From positions 1-64,000 of the forward strand of contig QCPK01000005.1 in assembly GCA_003212555.1 (NCBI GenBank): 64,000 nt of DNA. The letters are read 5' to 3'. The stretch comes from Prochlorococcus sp. AG-436-K22. GTDB lineage: Bacteria > Cyanobacteriota > Cyanobacteriia > PCC-6307 > Cyanobiaceae. Shown here in pieces: positions 19,931 to 28,925 of this stretch. The first letter of the stretch is position 1; each line of letters opens with the position of its first letter. A model generated the notes under the pieces. The model saw only the letters and a program-made list of their open reading frames with translations. It searched no databases and was not told where the DNA came from. The position numbers were made by a program, and so were the translations under genes.

Positions 19931-20722
19931 TTACTTAACCGTAAAAGTGACACCCATAACGGCAGTGATATCTTTTTTGATTGTGCTTGTGTCATAAGAA
20001 CCCCAGCTACTTACTCTTGTTGAATTAGGGACTGTGATTTGAAAAACACCAGTATTTACCTTCTTAACACTGCCTAGTTCCGAGCCTGTTTCACGGACGA
20101 TTGCCTCTGCCCGAATACGAGCATCTTTAGTAGCTTTTGCAAGCATATCTATTCGTTTCCCAGCAAGTTTTGTAAAAGTAAATTTAGGACTACTAGGCTT
20201 TACCATTACCCCTTGACCAAGTAATTTGCTTATCTTTCGGTGCACTGAATTAATATTGTCGACGTCTGTACTTTCGATCTCTATCCATTGACTAGTTAAC
20301 CAATTGGTAGAAATAATTTTACCTGTTTTATTGTTTTTAGTGACCTTTTTTGATGTAGTAGCAGGTCCTAATTCTACTGTTTGGTAGTCATTTGTTTTAA
20401 CACCGTTGCTAGTAAGGAAGTTAATGGTTTTTTGCATTGACTTCGTATGGTTTTGATAGGAATCAATCTGAGAAGATCCTTTGGTCTGAACCTTGATATC
20501 CCATTTAGCCATATCACTTTCAATACGCTCTGTACTGGCTCCAGTAACAGTGATTGTGTCCTCTGCAGGTTTGAGCCCTGATACTAAGATTTTGGTAGCA
20601 CTTGTAAATCCGATAAACCCCCCTATTGAGAGGATGGACATTGCGAAGACTAGAGGAGGAGTTCTGCGAAATACTTGAACGGAGTTACTAGATAGGGTTT
20701 TCAAAAATGAAAAAGGTTTCAT
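19931..20722 (-). CDS. SIMPL-domain (DUF541) periplasmic protein
   Basis: 263 aa. A membrane anchor lies near residues 25-45 (PPLVFAMSILSIGGFIGFTS). The SIMPL domain opens DTITVTGASTERIESDMAKW and contains RIDMLAKATKDARIRAEAIV and ETGSELGSVKKV. The family includes BP26/OMP28 and kinase-interacting proteins; its role in bacteria is mostly unknown, often tied to envelope stress. It is a single gene. The 300 bp upstream (20723-21025) show no clear gene. Confidence 0.85.
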   Translation of the reverse strand: MKPFSFLKTLSSNSVQVFRRTPPLVFAMSILSIGGFIGFTSATKILVSGLKPAEDTITVTGASTERIESDMAKWDIKVQTKGSSQIDSYQNHTKSMQKTINFLTSNGVKTNDYQTVELGPATTSKKVTKNNKTGKIISTNWLTSQWIEIESTDVDNINSVHRKISKLLGQGVMVKPSSPKFTFTKLAGKRIDMLAKATKDARIRAEAIVRETGSELGSVKKVNTGVFQITVPNSTRVSSWGSYDTSTIKKDITAVMGVTFTVK

Positions 20723-21025
20723 GAAAATAACTTCGAAGTTGTGAGGAGGAAGTTGTAAGTGAAATCAAATCTTCTTTTCTTGGTCTTGATGTATACCCCA
20801 GACTGACCAATCAATTTTCATTTCACCGAGAAGGCACTTGATCGATGTGCCAATCTTTGAGCCGGTCCCTGATAATGCCTTATGGAATAGAGGCTCGCAA
20901 TAGTACAAAAGTTTCTTTTTGTCTCGATGGAGAGAATTTTATTTATTTTACTAGGAGTATTAAGACTAAACTCTAATTAGTAAAATGTTTTATATCTTAT
21001 ATCTCTTATCTTTTTGAATTACTAA

Positions 21026-21133
21026 TTAAAGAGAAATCTCTAGAAATAGACTAAATCCATTAGTATGACAGGATTTGTCTGCGCTGGAAACATTCGGCTC
21101 ACACTTCATTAGCCAGTAGTTAGGTTCAGTCAT
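21026..21133 (-). pseudogene. EVE 5' fragment, copy D (intact 35-codon mini-ORF)
   Basis: MTEPNYWLMKCEPNVSSADK then a short tail, stop at 21026. It is the uninterrupted counterpart of copy B. The EVE motif is kept for 14 residues and then diverges. Whether the 35-aa peptide is made is unknown. Confidence 0.7.
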
Positions 21134-21159
21134 ATCAAGGGATCTCCAGGAATTGTAGT

Positions 21160-21192
21160 GTGTGAATAATGTGTGAATAATGTGTGAATGAG
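21160..21192. repeat. Three tandem 11-bp repeats
   Basis: GTGTGAATAAT, GTGTGAATAAT and GTGTGAATGAG follow each other without a gap. A TATAAG box lies 19 bp after the last core, pointing toward the secreted-protein gene at 21328. The position next to EVE copy D follows the family pattern. Confidence 0.7.
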
Positions 21193-21327
21193 ATAGCTAC
21201 TGAATTCTTATAAGATTAGATGGCAAGTCAGAAAGCTTTAAATATTTTAAGTTTGATAGCTCATAAAAGATATCCTTTTTATTAATGCTCGCCTAATTTT
21301 TAATCAGACAGTCTTAGAGGCTTTTAG

Positions 21328-21810
21328 ATGAATAAGTGGTTCAAATTTATTTTTTTAGCTGTTTTTCTTTTTTTCATTCAATTGAATCCTACCCCTGCGA
21401 ATGCGTGCGTTGAAGGTTTGTCTTGGGGGATGGATCTTTATAGCGTAGAGAAACATTTAGGTGTGTCGTTGCACCCTGTCTCGGAAGGAGAAAGCAAAGA
21501 TCTTTTTGAAGTTAGAGATTTCCAGATGAGTGGTCTACCTGTAAATAGACTTCGTGTTCGTGTCGAGGATAATCATGGATTAAAACAACTTGCTTATGAA
21601 ATGAATTATGAAAACATGACAGAAGTATTAGCTGGTTTAAGACATCGATTTGGTCCTCCAGTTGGGACAAGTGTTGATATTGATGGAAGATCTCCTCAGC
21701 AACAATGGATTTGGCATACAGGAGAAGATGTTATTACAGCAGTTAAGAACGAAGATAGTCCTTTTTTCCTTTCTTATCGACCATCACTTTTAGATCCTTC
21801 TTTCCTTTGA
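21328..21810 (+). CDS. Secreted conserved hypothetical protein
   Basis: 160 aa with a signal peptide (FIFLAVFLFFIQLNPTPANA, cleavage about residue 26). The mature part has CVEGLSWGMDLYSVEKHLGV and RFGPPVGTSVDIDGRSPQQQ, with W-I-W-H near the end. The pattern of an S-W-G-M-D-...-V-x-x-x-L helix then a strand-rich region is seen in marine picocyanobacterial secreted proteins of unknown function. It stands alone between two EVE fragments. Confidence 0.65.
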   Translation: MNKWFKFIFLAVFLFFIQLNPTPANACVEGLSWGMDLYSVEKHLGVSLHPVSEGESKDLFEVRDFQMSGLPVNRLRVRVEDNHGLKQLAYEMNYENMTEVLAGLRHRFGPPVGTSVDIDGRSPQQQWIWHTGEDVITAVKNEDSPFFLSYRPSLLDPSFL

Positions 21811-21814
21811 AAAT

Positions 21815-21833
21815 GTGTGAACAGTGTGTGAAC
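21815..21833. repeat. 11-bp tandem repeat pair
   Basis: GTGTGAACAGT is followed by GTGTGAAC, starting 4 bp after the stop of the secreted-protein gene. TATACT begins exactly 30 bp after the second core, as in the pairs at 39.4 and 43.9 kb. Confidence 0.65.
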
Positions 21834-21851
21834 GGATTTCTTAAATTTCTT

Positions 21852-21905
21852 CTAATCCCTGTCTATACTTACAGGTTCAATGTTCATTAGCCAGTAGTTA
21901 GGCAT
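21852..21905 (-). pseudogene. EVE 5' fragment, copy E
   Basis: The frame from 21905 reads MPNYWLMNIEPVSIDRD then stops. It keeps YWLM-x-x-EP-x-x-SID of the parent. A second ATG in another frame (MASQDA, stop) aligns with the start of the 39.5-kb copy, so a frameshift has occurred. The right flank TGATGCCATGGGATCTCAGC is shared with the 39.5-kb copy. Confidence 0.7.
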
Positions 21906-21975
21906 CCTGTGATGCCATGGGATCTCAGCGATATTGCGATGCGTGGATAGAAGTTTCTAAGGAGTGCTGTGTGAT

Positions 21976-22287
21976 TTATTCACAAGAAGAAGCTTCGCTC
22001 AAGCACCCTTTCCTTAGTTTTTTTATCCAATTTTGCAAAGACTTTAATGTTCTTATATCGAGTTGGTAATATACCCAGCGGCCACTTTGCCTATCCGTGA
22101 TAACCCCAGCGTCTTTAAGAACTTTGAGGTGAAAAGAAATTCTGGATTGCGCTAAACCTGTCTCTTGCATAAGGTCACAAACACATTTTTCCCCACTGGA
22201 CAAGGATGCAATTATTTCCAATCTGATAGGTTCTGCTAAGGCTTTGAGTGAATCTATTGCTTTTTTATTGGCGACACCTGTACTCAT
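21976..22287 (-). CDS. arsR: ArsR-family transcriptional repressor
   Basis: 103 aa winged helix. LKALAEPIRLEIIASLSSGE, CVCDLMQETGLAQSRISFHL and KDAGVITDRQSGRWVYYQL cover the family's HTH and wing. The CVCDL metalloid-binding site is kept, with extra Cys at the C-terminus (CLSEASSCE). It should release its operator on binding arsenite. It diverges from gapdh-arsJ with a palindrome between them. Confidence 0.93.
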   Translation of the reverse strand: MSTGVANKKAIDSLKALAEPIRLEIIASLSSGEKCVCDLMQETGLAQSRISFHLKVLKDAGVITDRQSGRWVYYQLDIRTLKSLQNWIKKLRKGCLSEASSCE

Positions 22288-22352
22288 TAATTAGTCAGCT
22301 AGAGTAATGCTGTAATTTTACAAGAATTGCCACAGCTATCAACAGAGATTGA

Positions 22353-22379
22353 TGTATCAATAACTCTTGATATATACTA
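22353..22379. promoter_or_regulatory. ArsR operator with overlapping promoter
   Basis: ATCAA (22356-22360), six bases, TTGAT (22367-22371) is the palindrome typical of ArsR-family sites, extended by T/A pairs on both sides. A TATACT box (22374-22379) overlaps its right edge and points to the gapdh gene. Binding here would block the gapdh-arsJ promoter and probably also arsR. Confidence 0.7.
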
Positions 22380-22406
22380 TGCATGCATTTTGTCATGCGG
22401 AGTTTT

Positions 22407-23432
22407 ATGCGCATTGGTATTAATGGGTTTGGTCGTATAGGGCGACTTGTTCTTAGAGCTCTCTGGGGTAGAGAAAATATCGAGATTACACATCTTAACG
22501 ACCCATTCGGGGATGCAAAGTGCGCTGCACATTTACTTGAGTTTGATTCTGTTCACGGCCGATGGGATAAATCAATAAGTTCCGACCAGAACAAACTATC
22601 TATAGAAGGGCACTCAATATCTTTTTCTCAAGAAAGCGATTTCACAAAAGTTCAATGGGATGAGACAGGGATAGAGCTAATTCTCGAATGCTCAGGAAAA
22701 TTCAAATCTCCTCAAACGTTAAATCCATATTTCGATACTTTAGGGATGAAAAGAGTTGTCGTTGCATGTCCTGTTAAAGGTGACATCCAGGGAGAGGATG
22801 CTCTGAATATCGTCTACGGTATTAACCACGATTTATATAAACCAAATAAACATCGCTTAATAACAGCTGCATCCTGCACGACTAATTGTTTAGCTCCAGT
22901 TGTAAAGGTCGTTAATCAAGCCTTTGGTATTAAGCATGGAAGCATTACAACACTCCATGACCTAACAAATACACAAGTCATAGTTGATTCATTTAAGCCA
23001 GACTTAAGAAGAGCCAGAAGTGGATCACAAAGTTTAATACCAACAACAACAGGCTCAGCAAAAGCGATAGGGATGATTTTCCCAGAATTACAAGGCAAAT
23101 TAAATGGCCATGCAGTTCGAGTTCCTCTCCTCAATGGATCTTTAACTGATGCTGTATTTGAATTAGAGAAAGAGGTAACGCAAGAAGAAGTCAATCATGT
23201 GTTCAAAGAAGCTTCAGAAGAAACGTTAAAAGGGATACTCGGTTACGAAGAAAAGCCACTTGTATCAATCGATTATGTCAATGACTCAAGGAGTTCAATC
23301 ATTGATGCTCTCTCAACCATGGTGGTCAACAAAACTCAACTTAAAGTCTATATTTGGTATGACAATGAATGGGGGTATAGCTGTAGAATGGCTGATCTCG
23401 TTTCACATGTAATAAAGCTAGAAAAAGAATAA
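22407..23432 (+). CDS. ArsJ-associated glyceraldehyde-3-phosphate dehydrogenase
   Basis: 341 aa from [19 protein letters not shown] (Rossmann dinucleotide loop). The catalytic [12 protein letters not shown] segment (here [12 protein letters not shown]) and [15 protein letters not shown] are intact. Placement next to arsJ indicates the version that makes 1-arseno-3-phosphoglycerate from GAP, arsenate and NAD, which ArsJ then exports. An upstream ATG at 22383 would add eight untypical residues. The arsJ start lies 10 bp after its stop. Confidence 0.93.
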   Translation: MRIGINGFGRIGRLVLRALWGRENIEITHLNDPFGDAKCAAHLLEFDSVHGRWDKSISSDQNKLSIEGHSISFSQESDFTKVQWDETGIELILECSGKFKSPQTLNPYFDTLGMKRVVVACPVKGDIQGEDALNIVYGINHDLYKPNKHRLITAASCTTNCLAPVVKVVNQAFGIKHGSITTLHDLTNTQVIVDSFKPDLRRARSGSQSLIPTTTGSAKAIGMIFPELQGKLNGHAVRVPLLNGSLTDAVFELEKEVTQEEVNHVFKEASEETLKGILGYEEKPLVSIDYVNDSRSSIIDALSTMVVNKTQLKVYIWYDNEWGYSCRMADLVSHVIKLEKE

Positions 23433-23442
23433 AAATACAAGC

Positions 23443-24729
23443 ATGAGATTATCGTCATTACAGCAATATGGAATCGTAACGACCAACTATTGGGCATTCA
23501 CACTTACAGATGGTGCTCTAAGGATGCTAGTGATTTTTCACTTTCATAGCCTTGGATATACAACCTTAGAAATCGCATTCTTATTCCTTTTTTACGAGTT
23601 CTTTGGCATCGTCACTAATCTCTATGGTGGATGGATTGGAGCAAGATATGGATTACGTCTAACACTATGGGTCGGGACTCTTTTACAAATAGTGGCCTTA
23701 TTGATGTTGATACCAGTTTCGAGTAGTTGGTCGAAACTTTTGAGTGTCATTTATGTCATGGTTGCTCAAGCGATTAGTGGTATAGCAAAAGATCTCAATA
23801 AGATGAGTGCCAAAAGTGCAATCAAAACTGTCGTTCCAGATTCCTCTGAAGAAGATGGTGGAAATAATCAATTATTTAAATGGGTAGCTATCTTAACTGG
23901 TTCAAAAAATGCACTCAAAGGAATTGGATTTTTTCTTGGTGGACTGTTGCTGACCAGTTTTGGCTTTAATAAAGCTGTCGGATATATGGCAATAGGTTTA
24001 GGTCTTTCGTTTTTATTGACAGTAATTTTGCCTGGAGACATTGGGAAGATGAAAAGCAAACCAATCTTCAAAGACTTATTTTCTAAATCTCAAGGGATCA
24101 ATGTCCTCTCTTTTGCACGCTTTTTTCTCTTTGGGGCAAGAGACGTATGGTTCGTTGTGGCATTACCTGTCTTTCTTGAAACGTATCTAAATTGGAATTT
24201 TTCTGAGATTGGAGCGTTCCTAGGATTGTGGGTTATTGGTTATGGCTTTATCCAAGCGTTTGCGCCGTCTTTAAGAAATTTATGGGGAAATAAAAGAAGC
24301 CCAGGAGTTTCTTCTGTTCAATTCTGGAGCGCTGTCTTAACTGCAATACCAGCTCTAATAGCTATAGCACTATGGCGACAAAGTAATCCAGAAATAGCAA
24401 TTACAGTTGGATTAATAATATTTGGATTCATTTTTGCAATGAACTCATCTATACATTCATATATGGTTCTTGCATATACGGATAAGGAAAACGTAAGTCT
24501 AAATGTGGGCTTCTATTACATGGCAAATGCGGTAGGGAGACTGATTGGTACGCTCTTATCTGGTGTCCTATTTATGCTTGGTTCAGAAACATCTGTAGGA
24601 ATGCAAGTTTGTTTATGGTGTTCAAGCTTGTTTGTATTCTTATCATGGTTGACCAGTCTTTCGCTCCCTTCTATAAATAACTCTGACTTTTTTGAAAAGG
24701 ATTCTGCACAAGCAGAAATTAATTATTGA
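23443..24729 (+). CDS. arsJ: ArsJ organoarsenical efflux permease (MFS)
   Basis: 428 aa with about 12 membrane helices. TDGALRMLVIFHFHSLGYTT, FLFYEFFGIVTNLYGGWIGA and ARYGLRLTLWVG are typical of ArsJ. It exports 1-arseno-3-phosphoglycerate, which then breaks down to arsenate outside. It completes arsR/gapdh-arsJ, a known phosphate/arsenate-linked module in marine cyanobacteria, and pstS is the next gene. Confidence 0.93.
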   Translation: MRLSSLQQYGIVTTNYWAFTLTDGALRMLVIFHFHSLGYTTLEIAFLFLFYEFFGIVTNLYGGWIGARYGLRLTLWVGTLLQIVALLMLIPVSSSWSKLLSVIYVMVAQAISGIAKDLNKMSAKSAIKTVVPDSSEEDGGNNQLFKWVAILTGSKNALKGIGFFLGGLLLTSFGFNKAVGYMAIGLGLSFLLTVILPGDIGKMKSKPIFKDLFSKSQGINVLSFARFFLFGARDVWFVVALPVFLETYLNWNFSEIGAFLGLWVIGYGFIQAFAPSLRNLWGNKRSPGVSSVQFWSAVLTAIPALIAIALWRQSNPEIAITVGLIIFGFIFAMNSSIHSYMVLAYTDKENVSLNVGFYYMANAVGRLIGTLLSGVLFMLGSETSVGMQVCLWCSSLFVFLSWLTSLSLPSINNSDFFEKDSAQAEINY

Positions 24730-24736
24730 GATAAAA

Positions 24737-24764
24737 AAAAGGAGGGGTTCAAACCCCTCCTTTT
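24737..24764. terminator. Bidirectional terminator between arsJ and pstS
   Basis: GGAGGGG (24741-24747) pairs with CCCCTCC (24754-24760) around TTCAAA, with an A-run on the left and T-run on the right. It can stop transcription from both sides and lies between convergent genes. Confidence 0.9.
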
Positions 24765-24786
24765 CTTAAACTCTTAAGTTAGAGAG

Positions 24787-25776
24787 TTACTGTCCAATTC
24801 TTTTGATGGCTGAACGAGCTTTGTTAAGAATTTCTCCTTTAAGCGGAACAAACCCAAGGGAAGGAGCTTTTTCTTGAGCTTTATCACTAAGAAGATAGTT
24901 TAGTGACTCTTGGATGGCTTTTGTTTTAGAGCCATTACCAGTCTCATAAGCAAGGATCCAAGTTAAAGTTGCAATTGGATAAGCTCCACGTGCTTTTGGA
25001 TTTGGGTTTGTGCCCGCTAGATTTCGATCTAATGTGATTCCGTTGAGAGCTACTGCACCAGTATCCATACCTGGTTTTAAATACTCGCCTGACAGATTTT
25101 GCAGAGCAGCTGCTTTAATGACTCCTTTGACATAGGACTGGTTAACATAACCAATTGTTCCTGAATTGTTGCGAATTAATCCTGCAACACCAGCATTACC
25201 TTTTCCTCCAATACCAGCAGGCCAATTAACTGATTTGCCTGTTCCTAAAGTCCATGTTTTAGAGAATGCTTGCATGGAATTTGTGAAAGCTTTTGTTGTC
25301 CCAGAACCATCAGAACGATGCGCCCAAGTTAATTTCCCTGCAGTACAACCAACTTGCTTCCAGTCCGTGATTTTGCCCATGGCAATACGAACTGCTTGTT
25401 CTTGTGTAAGCCTGAGCTCACAATCGTAGTTATAGCCAAATGCAATGGTACCTCCAACCATTGGGATTTGAACTAACCCACGCGTAACTTTGGCAATATC
25501 TTTTGCTTTCATTGGATCGTCAGATGCTCCAAAGTCAACTGTTTCATCAATGAAAGCTCTTCGTCCAGAACCAGAACCAATAGCTTGATAGTTCACCTTG
25601 GGTCCACCTTCAGCAGCTTGATCGGCAAACCAACGTGTGTAGATTTTGGCAGGGAAAGAAGCACCCGCTCCATTAAGCCTCACGCCTGACGTGGAATCAC
25701 TTGATCCACATGCCGTAATGCATGCTCCAAGAGCAGCAATGGAGACAAAAGAAAAAGCCTTCTTGGAGAAGGACAT
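24787..25776 (-). CDS. pstS: Phosphate ABC transporter substrate-binding lipoprotein
   Basis: 329 aa. The lipobox ALGACITACGS puts the lipid-anchored Cys near residue 23. LNGAGASFPAKIYTRWF, YQAIGSGSGRRAFIDETVDF, GASDDPM and HRSDGSGTTKAFT are PstS phosphate-binding segments. It binds phosphate in the periplasm for PstCAB, which is not in this window. I looked for a Pho box upstream and saw none clearly; a TACAAT box lies near 25795. Confidence 0.96.
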   Translation of the reverse strand: MSFSKKAFSFVSIAALGACITACGSSDSTSGVRLNGAGASFPAKIYTRWFADQAAEGGPKVNYQAIGSGSGRRAFIDETVDFGASDDPMKAKDIAKVTRGLVQIPMVGGTIAFGYNYDCELRLTQEQAVRIAMGKITDWKQVGCTAGKLTWAHRSDGSGTTKAFTNSMQAFSKTWTLGTGKSVNWPAGIGGKGNAGVAGLIRNNSGTIGYVNQSYVKGVIKAAALQNLSGEYLKPGMDTGAVALNGITLDRNLAGTNPNPKARGAYPIATLTWILAYETGNGSKTKAIQESLNYLLSDKAQEKAPSLGFVPLKGEILNKARSAIKRIGQ

Positions 25777-25922
25777 AAGAGAAACAAGAACTGAATTAAT
25801 TGTACTCTAATCAATAAAAGTTGTTTTAATCAATTTTTCTTGATTTATTTGCTATAAAACGATGATGGAAGGTCGTCATTCAGAGCGGCTTTCACCCCTT
25901 AGGCGCTCGAGCCTTACGTCAC

Positions 25923-26069
25923 TTAAGCCCTGAAGCAATTGCCGGCGATTTGGTCGCTAACCCTTTCCTCGCAATAGAAATCACTGACGCAAGGCCGAGG
26001 ATCTCTGTAAGTTTCGTGCTTGAAGCAGCAACCGACCAGGCTCTTGCAACCCAGGCAATGCATGTACAT
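25923..26069 (-). CDS. Candidate Cys-rich microprotein, 48 aa
   Basis: The minus frame from ATG at 26069 begins MYMHCLGCKSLVGCCFKHET and goes on to RDPRPCVSDFYCEERV and a final Cys. Seven Cys include two CxxC-like groups, suggesting metal binding. A TTGACT/TAATAT-like promoter (minus) lies 40-70 bp upstream. GC content is clearly higher than its flanks. The plus strand also has coding-like frames here, so the strand is not certain. Confidence 0.45.
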   Translation of the reverse strand: MYMHCLGCKSLVGCCFKHETYRDPRPCVSDFYCEERVSDQIAGNCFRA

Positions 26070-26129
26070 TCTTTATATCAAGCATTGTTGATCTGATGCT
26101 ATATTATTTGTATAATTAATCAGTCAAAT

Positions 26130-26279
26130 GTGGCTGCAGCTAATTGCACGGTTTCACCAAAGGTTTTAGACGGATTGTCAAAATTTTTGGAAACTAGTTT
26201 TGCTAGAAAGAATATTGTTCATATTTCCAAAGGAAATTATATTCCTTGGCTTAAAGGCAAGATCTGGATTGTTGATTAG
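26130..26279 (+). CDS. Candidate 49-aa small protein
   Basis: GTG at 26130 opens MAAANCTVSPKVLDGLSKFL and runs to TAG at 26279 with coding-like composition (helix, then NYIPWLKGKIWIV). The next frame continues DDVKKFAERSIKSTIYF, so this may be a frameshifted longer gene. No family was recognised. Confidence 0.3.
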   Translation: MAAANCTVSPKVLDGLSKFLETSFARKNIVHISKGNYIPWLKGKIWIVD

Positions 26280-26366
26280 AGATGATGTAAAAAAGTTTGC
26301 AGAAAGATCAATCAAAAGCACAATTTATTTCTAACGATAGTTCTATTTTGTCCTTACTTATTAATT

Positions 26367-26543
26367 ATGATTTTGGATCAATTAATTCTTGCTTTAGCTT
26401 CTTCTGATTTGCCAATGAGTGCCTTCACTATAAATACTGTTCTATTGGTTTCTTCCTTGCTGGTTTTTGGTATTCCACTTGCATTAATAATGCGTTCTCA
26501 AAAAGGTAAAACACCATTAGTCGAAAGAAGAACTCAGCTTTAG
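26367..26543 (+). CDS. Small single-helix membrane protein, 58 aa
   Basis: The frame begins MILDQLILALASSDLPMSAF, followed by the strong helix TVLLVSSLLVFGIPLALIM and a basic tail ending ERRTQL. The size and layout (short lumenal end, one helix, basic cytoplasmic tail) resemble small photosynthetic or respiratory accessory subunits, but I do not recognise it. Confidence 0.5.
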   Translation: MILDQLILALASSDLPMSAFTINTVLLVSSLLVFGIPLALIMRSQKGKTPLVERRTQL

Positions 26544-26601
26544 ATCAACTTCAGGAGTGTTTTGTTGCCAATAGGTTGAGAAAAATCTTTCAAAAAAACA
26601 A

Positions 26602-28002
26602 TCAATCTTCAACCAAATCATTGAAATGATAGTTGCGTGTAAGTTTGAAAACTGTTTTTGAGAGAAGTAAAAGAGCGATCAGGTTAGGAATAGCCATCAA
26701 TCCATTTAAAGTATCCGCAACAGCCCAAACAATACCTCTGTCTCCTGCCACAGAACCAATAACTACAACAGAGACCCAGACTAATCTGAAAGGCATTATT
26801 GCTTTAGTTCCAAATAGATACTCTGTGCATCGCTCTCCATATAAGCTCCAGCCAAGAACAGTAGTGAATGCAAATAAAACTAGCCCAACAAGAACAATCC
26901 ATCCACTTCCAGCAATCCCACTATTAAAAGCAGTGATTGAAAGATCAGATCCAGACTCTCCTGTTTGATATGCACCTGTAGTAATGATTACTAAGGCAGT
27001 CATTGTGCAAATAACAATGGTGTCAATAAAAGTTCCAAGCATTGCAATGGTTCCTTGCTGGATAGGATCATTAGTTTTTGCAGATGCGTGCGCTATTGGA
27101 GCACTTCCTAAACCTGCTTCATTTGAAAATATGCCTCTTTTAAAGCCCATTAGTATTACTTGAGTCAATGTTCCACTTGCAGCGGCTTTTCCAGTAAAAG
27201 CATTTGAAAATATCGTTGCAAAGGCTGATGGGATTTCCGAGAAATTACTAAGGATAATTATCAAACAAGCCAATACATATAAAAGTGCCATAGAGGGCAC
27301 TATTGCAGAGGCTGCTTTTGCAATACGTTTGACACCACCAACAATGACTGAGAAAACAAGGATCCCCAATATGATTCCTGTTAAGAGCTTTGGAACGCCT
27401 GCTAAGGCAAGAGCACTTGAAACTTCAAAGCATTGGACGCCATTCCCAATGCCAAAACCTGCCAGCATTCCAAAAAGGGCAAATAATCCTCCTAACCAAG
27501 CCCATCTTCTACCTAGGCCATTTTTTATGTAGTACATAGGGCCACCGACGTGGTTCCCTAGTGAATCAATCTCCCGAAAGTGAACAGCTAAAACTCCTTC
27601 GGCATACTTAGTTGCAATTCCAAAAATTGCTATTAACCACATCCAAAAAATTGCACCAGGTCCGCCCATTGCTATTGCTGCAGCAACACCAGCAATATTT
27701 CCAGTACCAATCGTTGCAGAAAGGGATGTCATTAAGGCTTGGAATGGACTTATCTCGCCTTCTCCTTTTAGTTTGTCTGAGCTATTAAGTAATGTTTTAA
27801 ACCCATAAGGTAGCCGAAGTAGAGGCATGAAATTTAGCCCCGCCATCAAGACGATCCCAGTTAGAGCAATGAGGGTTACTGTTGGCCAACCCCATGCAAA
27901 ACTGTTGATAGGGTTATTTAGTAGCTCTACAGTTTTCTCAATTGTTCCTTGAGCTTGGGCGAAAATATTTACTGAGAAATTATTTTCAGTCAGAGAAAAC
28001 AC
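26602..28002 (-). CDS. AgcS-family sodium:alanine/glycine symporter
   Basis: 466 aa with about 11 membrane helices. ALMTSLSATIGTGNIAGVAA is the AGCS signature, followed by GGPGAIFWMWLIAIFGIATK and FKRGIFSNEAGLGSAPIAHA. It should import small neutral amino acids with Na+. It stands alone and diverges from clpS; the first 30 residues could include a weak signal-like segment. Confidence 0.92.
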   Translation of the reverse strand: MFSLTENNFSVNIFAQAQGTIEKTVELLNNPINSFAWGWPTVTLIALTGIVLMAGLNFMPLLRLPYGFKTLLNSSDKLKGEGEISPFQALMTSLSATIGTGNIAGVAAAIAMGGPGAIFWMWLIAIFGIATKYAEGVLAVHFREIDSLGNHVGGPMYYIKNGLGRRWAWLGGLFALFGMLAGFGIGNGVQCFEVSSALALAGVPKLLTGIILGILVFSVIVGGVKRIAKAASAIVPSMALLYVLACLIIILSNFSEIPSAFATIFSNAFTGKAAASGTLTQVILMGFKRGIFSNEAGLGSAPIAHASAKTNDPIQQGTIAMLGTFIDTIVICTMTALVIITTGAYQTGESGSDLSITAFNSGIAGSGWIVLVGLVLFAFTTVLGWSLYGERCTEYLFGTKAIMPFRLVWVSVVVIGSVAGDRGIVWAVADTLNGLMAIPNLIALLLLSKTVFKLTRNYHFNDLVED

Positions 28003-28049
28003 TTGGCACTTTTATAAACTGTTCTTGATGTTGCCATATGCTTGATTGG

Positions 28050-28307
28050 CTAGCAATCAATCAATACAAAATATTTATCAGTCTTAGTTAAGTCATAGAC
28101 CATCTCGTCAGTGGAGTAGCTCTTCCTCATTGCATGAGTTTGTACTGTTGATATAACAGATGCAAATTCAAAAATATTTATAGGCACTTGTTTGTGTATT
28201 AAGGGCGCTATGAAAACGTAGATTTTTATCTGCCTAGAGATGTTCTCTGCTATTTCAGAGATCGACTTGTATGTGGTAGCTTTTTTCTTCTGAAGTACTC
28301 GACCCAC
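28050..28307 (-). CDS. Hypothetical protein, weak
   Basis: 85 aa, upstream of the symporter on the same strand. MGRVLQKKKATTYKSISEIA opens a helical N-terminus; no domain or membrane segment stands out. It may be strain-specific or chance. Support is only the open frame in a gap of about 350 bp. Confidence 0.3.
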   Translation of the reverse strand: MGRVLQKKKATTYKSISEIAENISRQIKIYVFIAPLIHKQVPINIFEFASVISTVQTHAMRKSYSTDEMVYDLTKTDKYFVLIDC

Positions 28308-28437
28308 TCAACTCAGACATCAATTGCTTCTCTGCCCTTATCGCATAAACCCTTTCCCGTAATTGGTTCATTTCGTCTTTGATTTCTGGTATTTTTTTCA
28401 TAACTTTTCTAATAGGAATAAGAGCCATAATGAAGAT

Positions 28438-28785
28438 ATGAATCTGAAATTAACAGACTTAGTAAAAGATTTTGTAGAAACAACAGCTATGAAATTTTCA
28501 GCCAATTCAACTACTACAGTCTTAGATCCAAAGGCAATAAAAAAGAAGTATCCAGAAGCAAGGGTAATAGTTCTAGATGATAATTTTAATACGTTTGAAC
28601 ATGTAGCAAATTGTCTCGTGACAATCATCCCAGGAATGAGTAAACAAAGATCATGGCTACTTGCCGTGGAAGTAGATAGGGAAGGTTCGGCGGAAGTATG
28701 GAGAGGCCCGCTTGAACAGGCAGAGCTATATCATCAGCAACTGTTTAGCAAAGGATTAACAATGGCACCAATTGAAAAAACATAA
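28438..28785 (+). CDS. clpS: ClpS-like adaptor of the ClpAP/ClpCP protease
   Basis: 115 aa from MNLKLTDLVKDF; a later ATG at 28489 is also possible. ARVIVLDDNFNTFEHVANCL, the ClpS N-degron pocket region (DDNFNTFEHV), and VWRGPLEQAELYHQQLFSKG then LTMAPIEKT match cyanobacterial ClpS. It binds N-terminal destabilising residues and Clp ATPase. An extra 75 bp of open frame upstream of 28438 looks non-coding. Confidence 0.9.
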   Translation: MNLKLTDLVKDFVETTAMKFSANSTTTVLDPKAIKKKYPEARVIVLDDNFNTFEHVANCLVTIIPGMSKQRSWLLAVEVDREGSAEVWRGPLEQAELYHQQLFSKGLTMAPIEKT

Positions 28786-28925
28786 ATTTTCGCATCGTTT
28801 TTTAGATTAAGTATTTCTCCTTAAAGCCATTATTTGGTATCTGTTGCTACAGTTCTATCACGTTCGTCCCTTGGGGATGCATGTATTGGCAGCAGGGAAC
28901 GGGGCTGTCACTTTGGAGGAATGTT

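Noticed and set aside
25777-25860. Pho box in the pstS promoter
   Set aside because: No three-copy CTTAACCT-like repeat is visible in the region.
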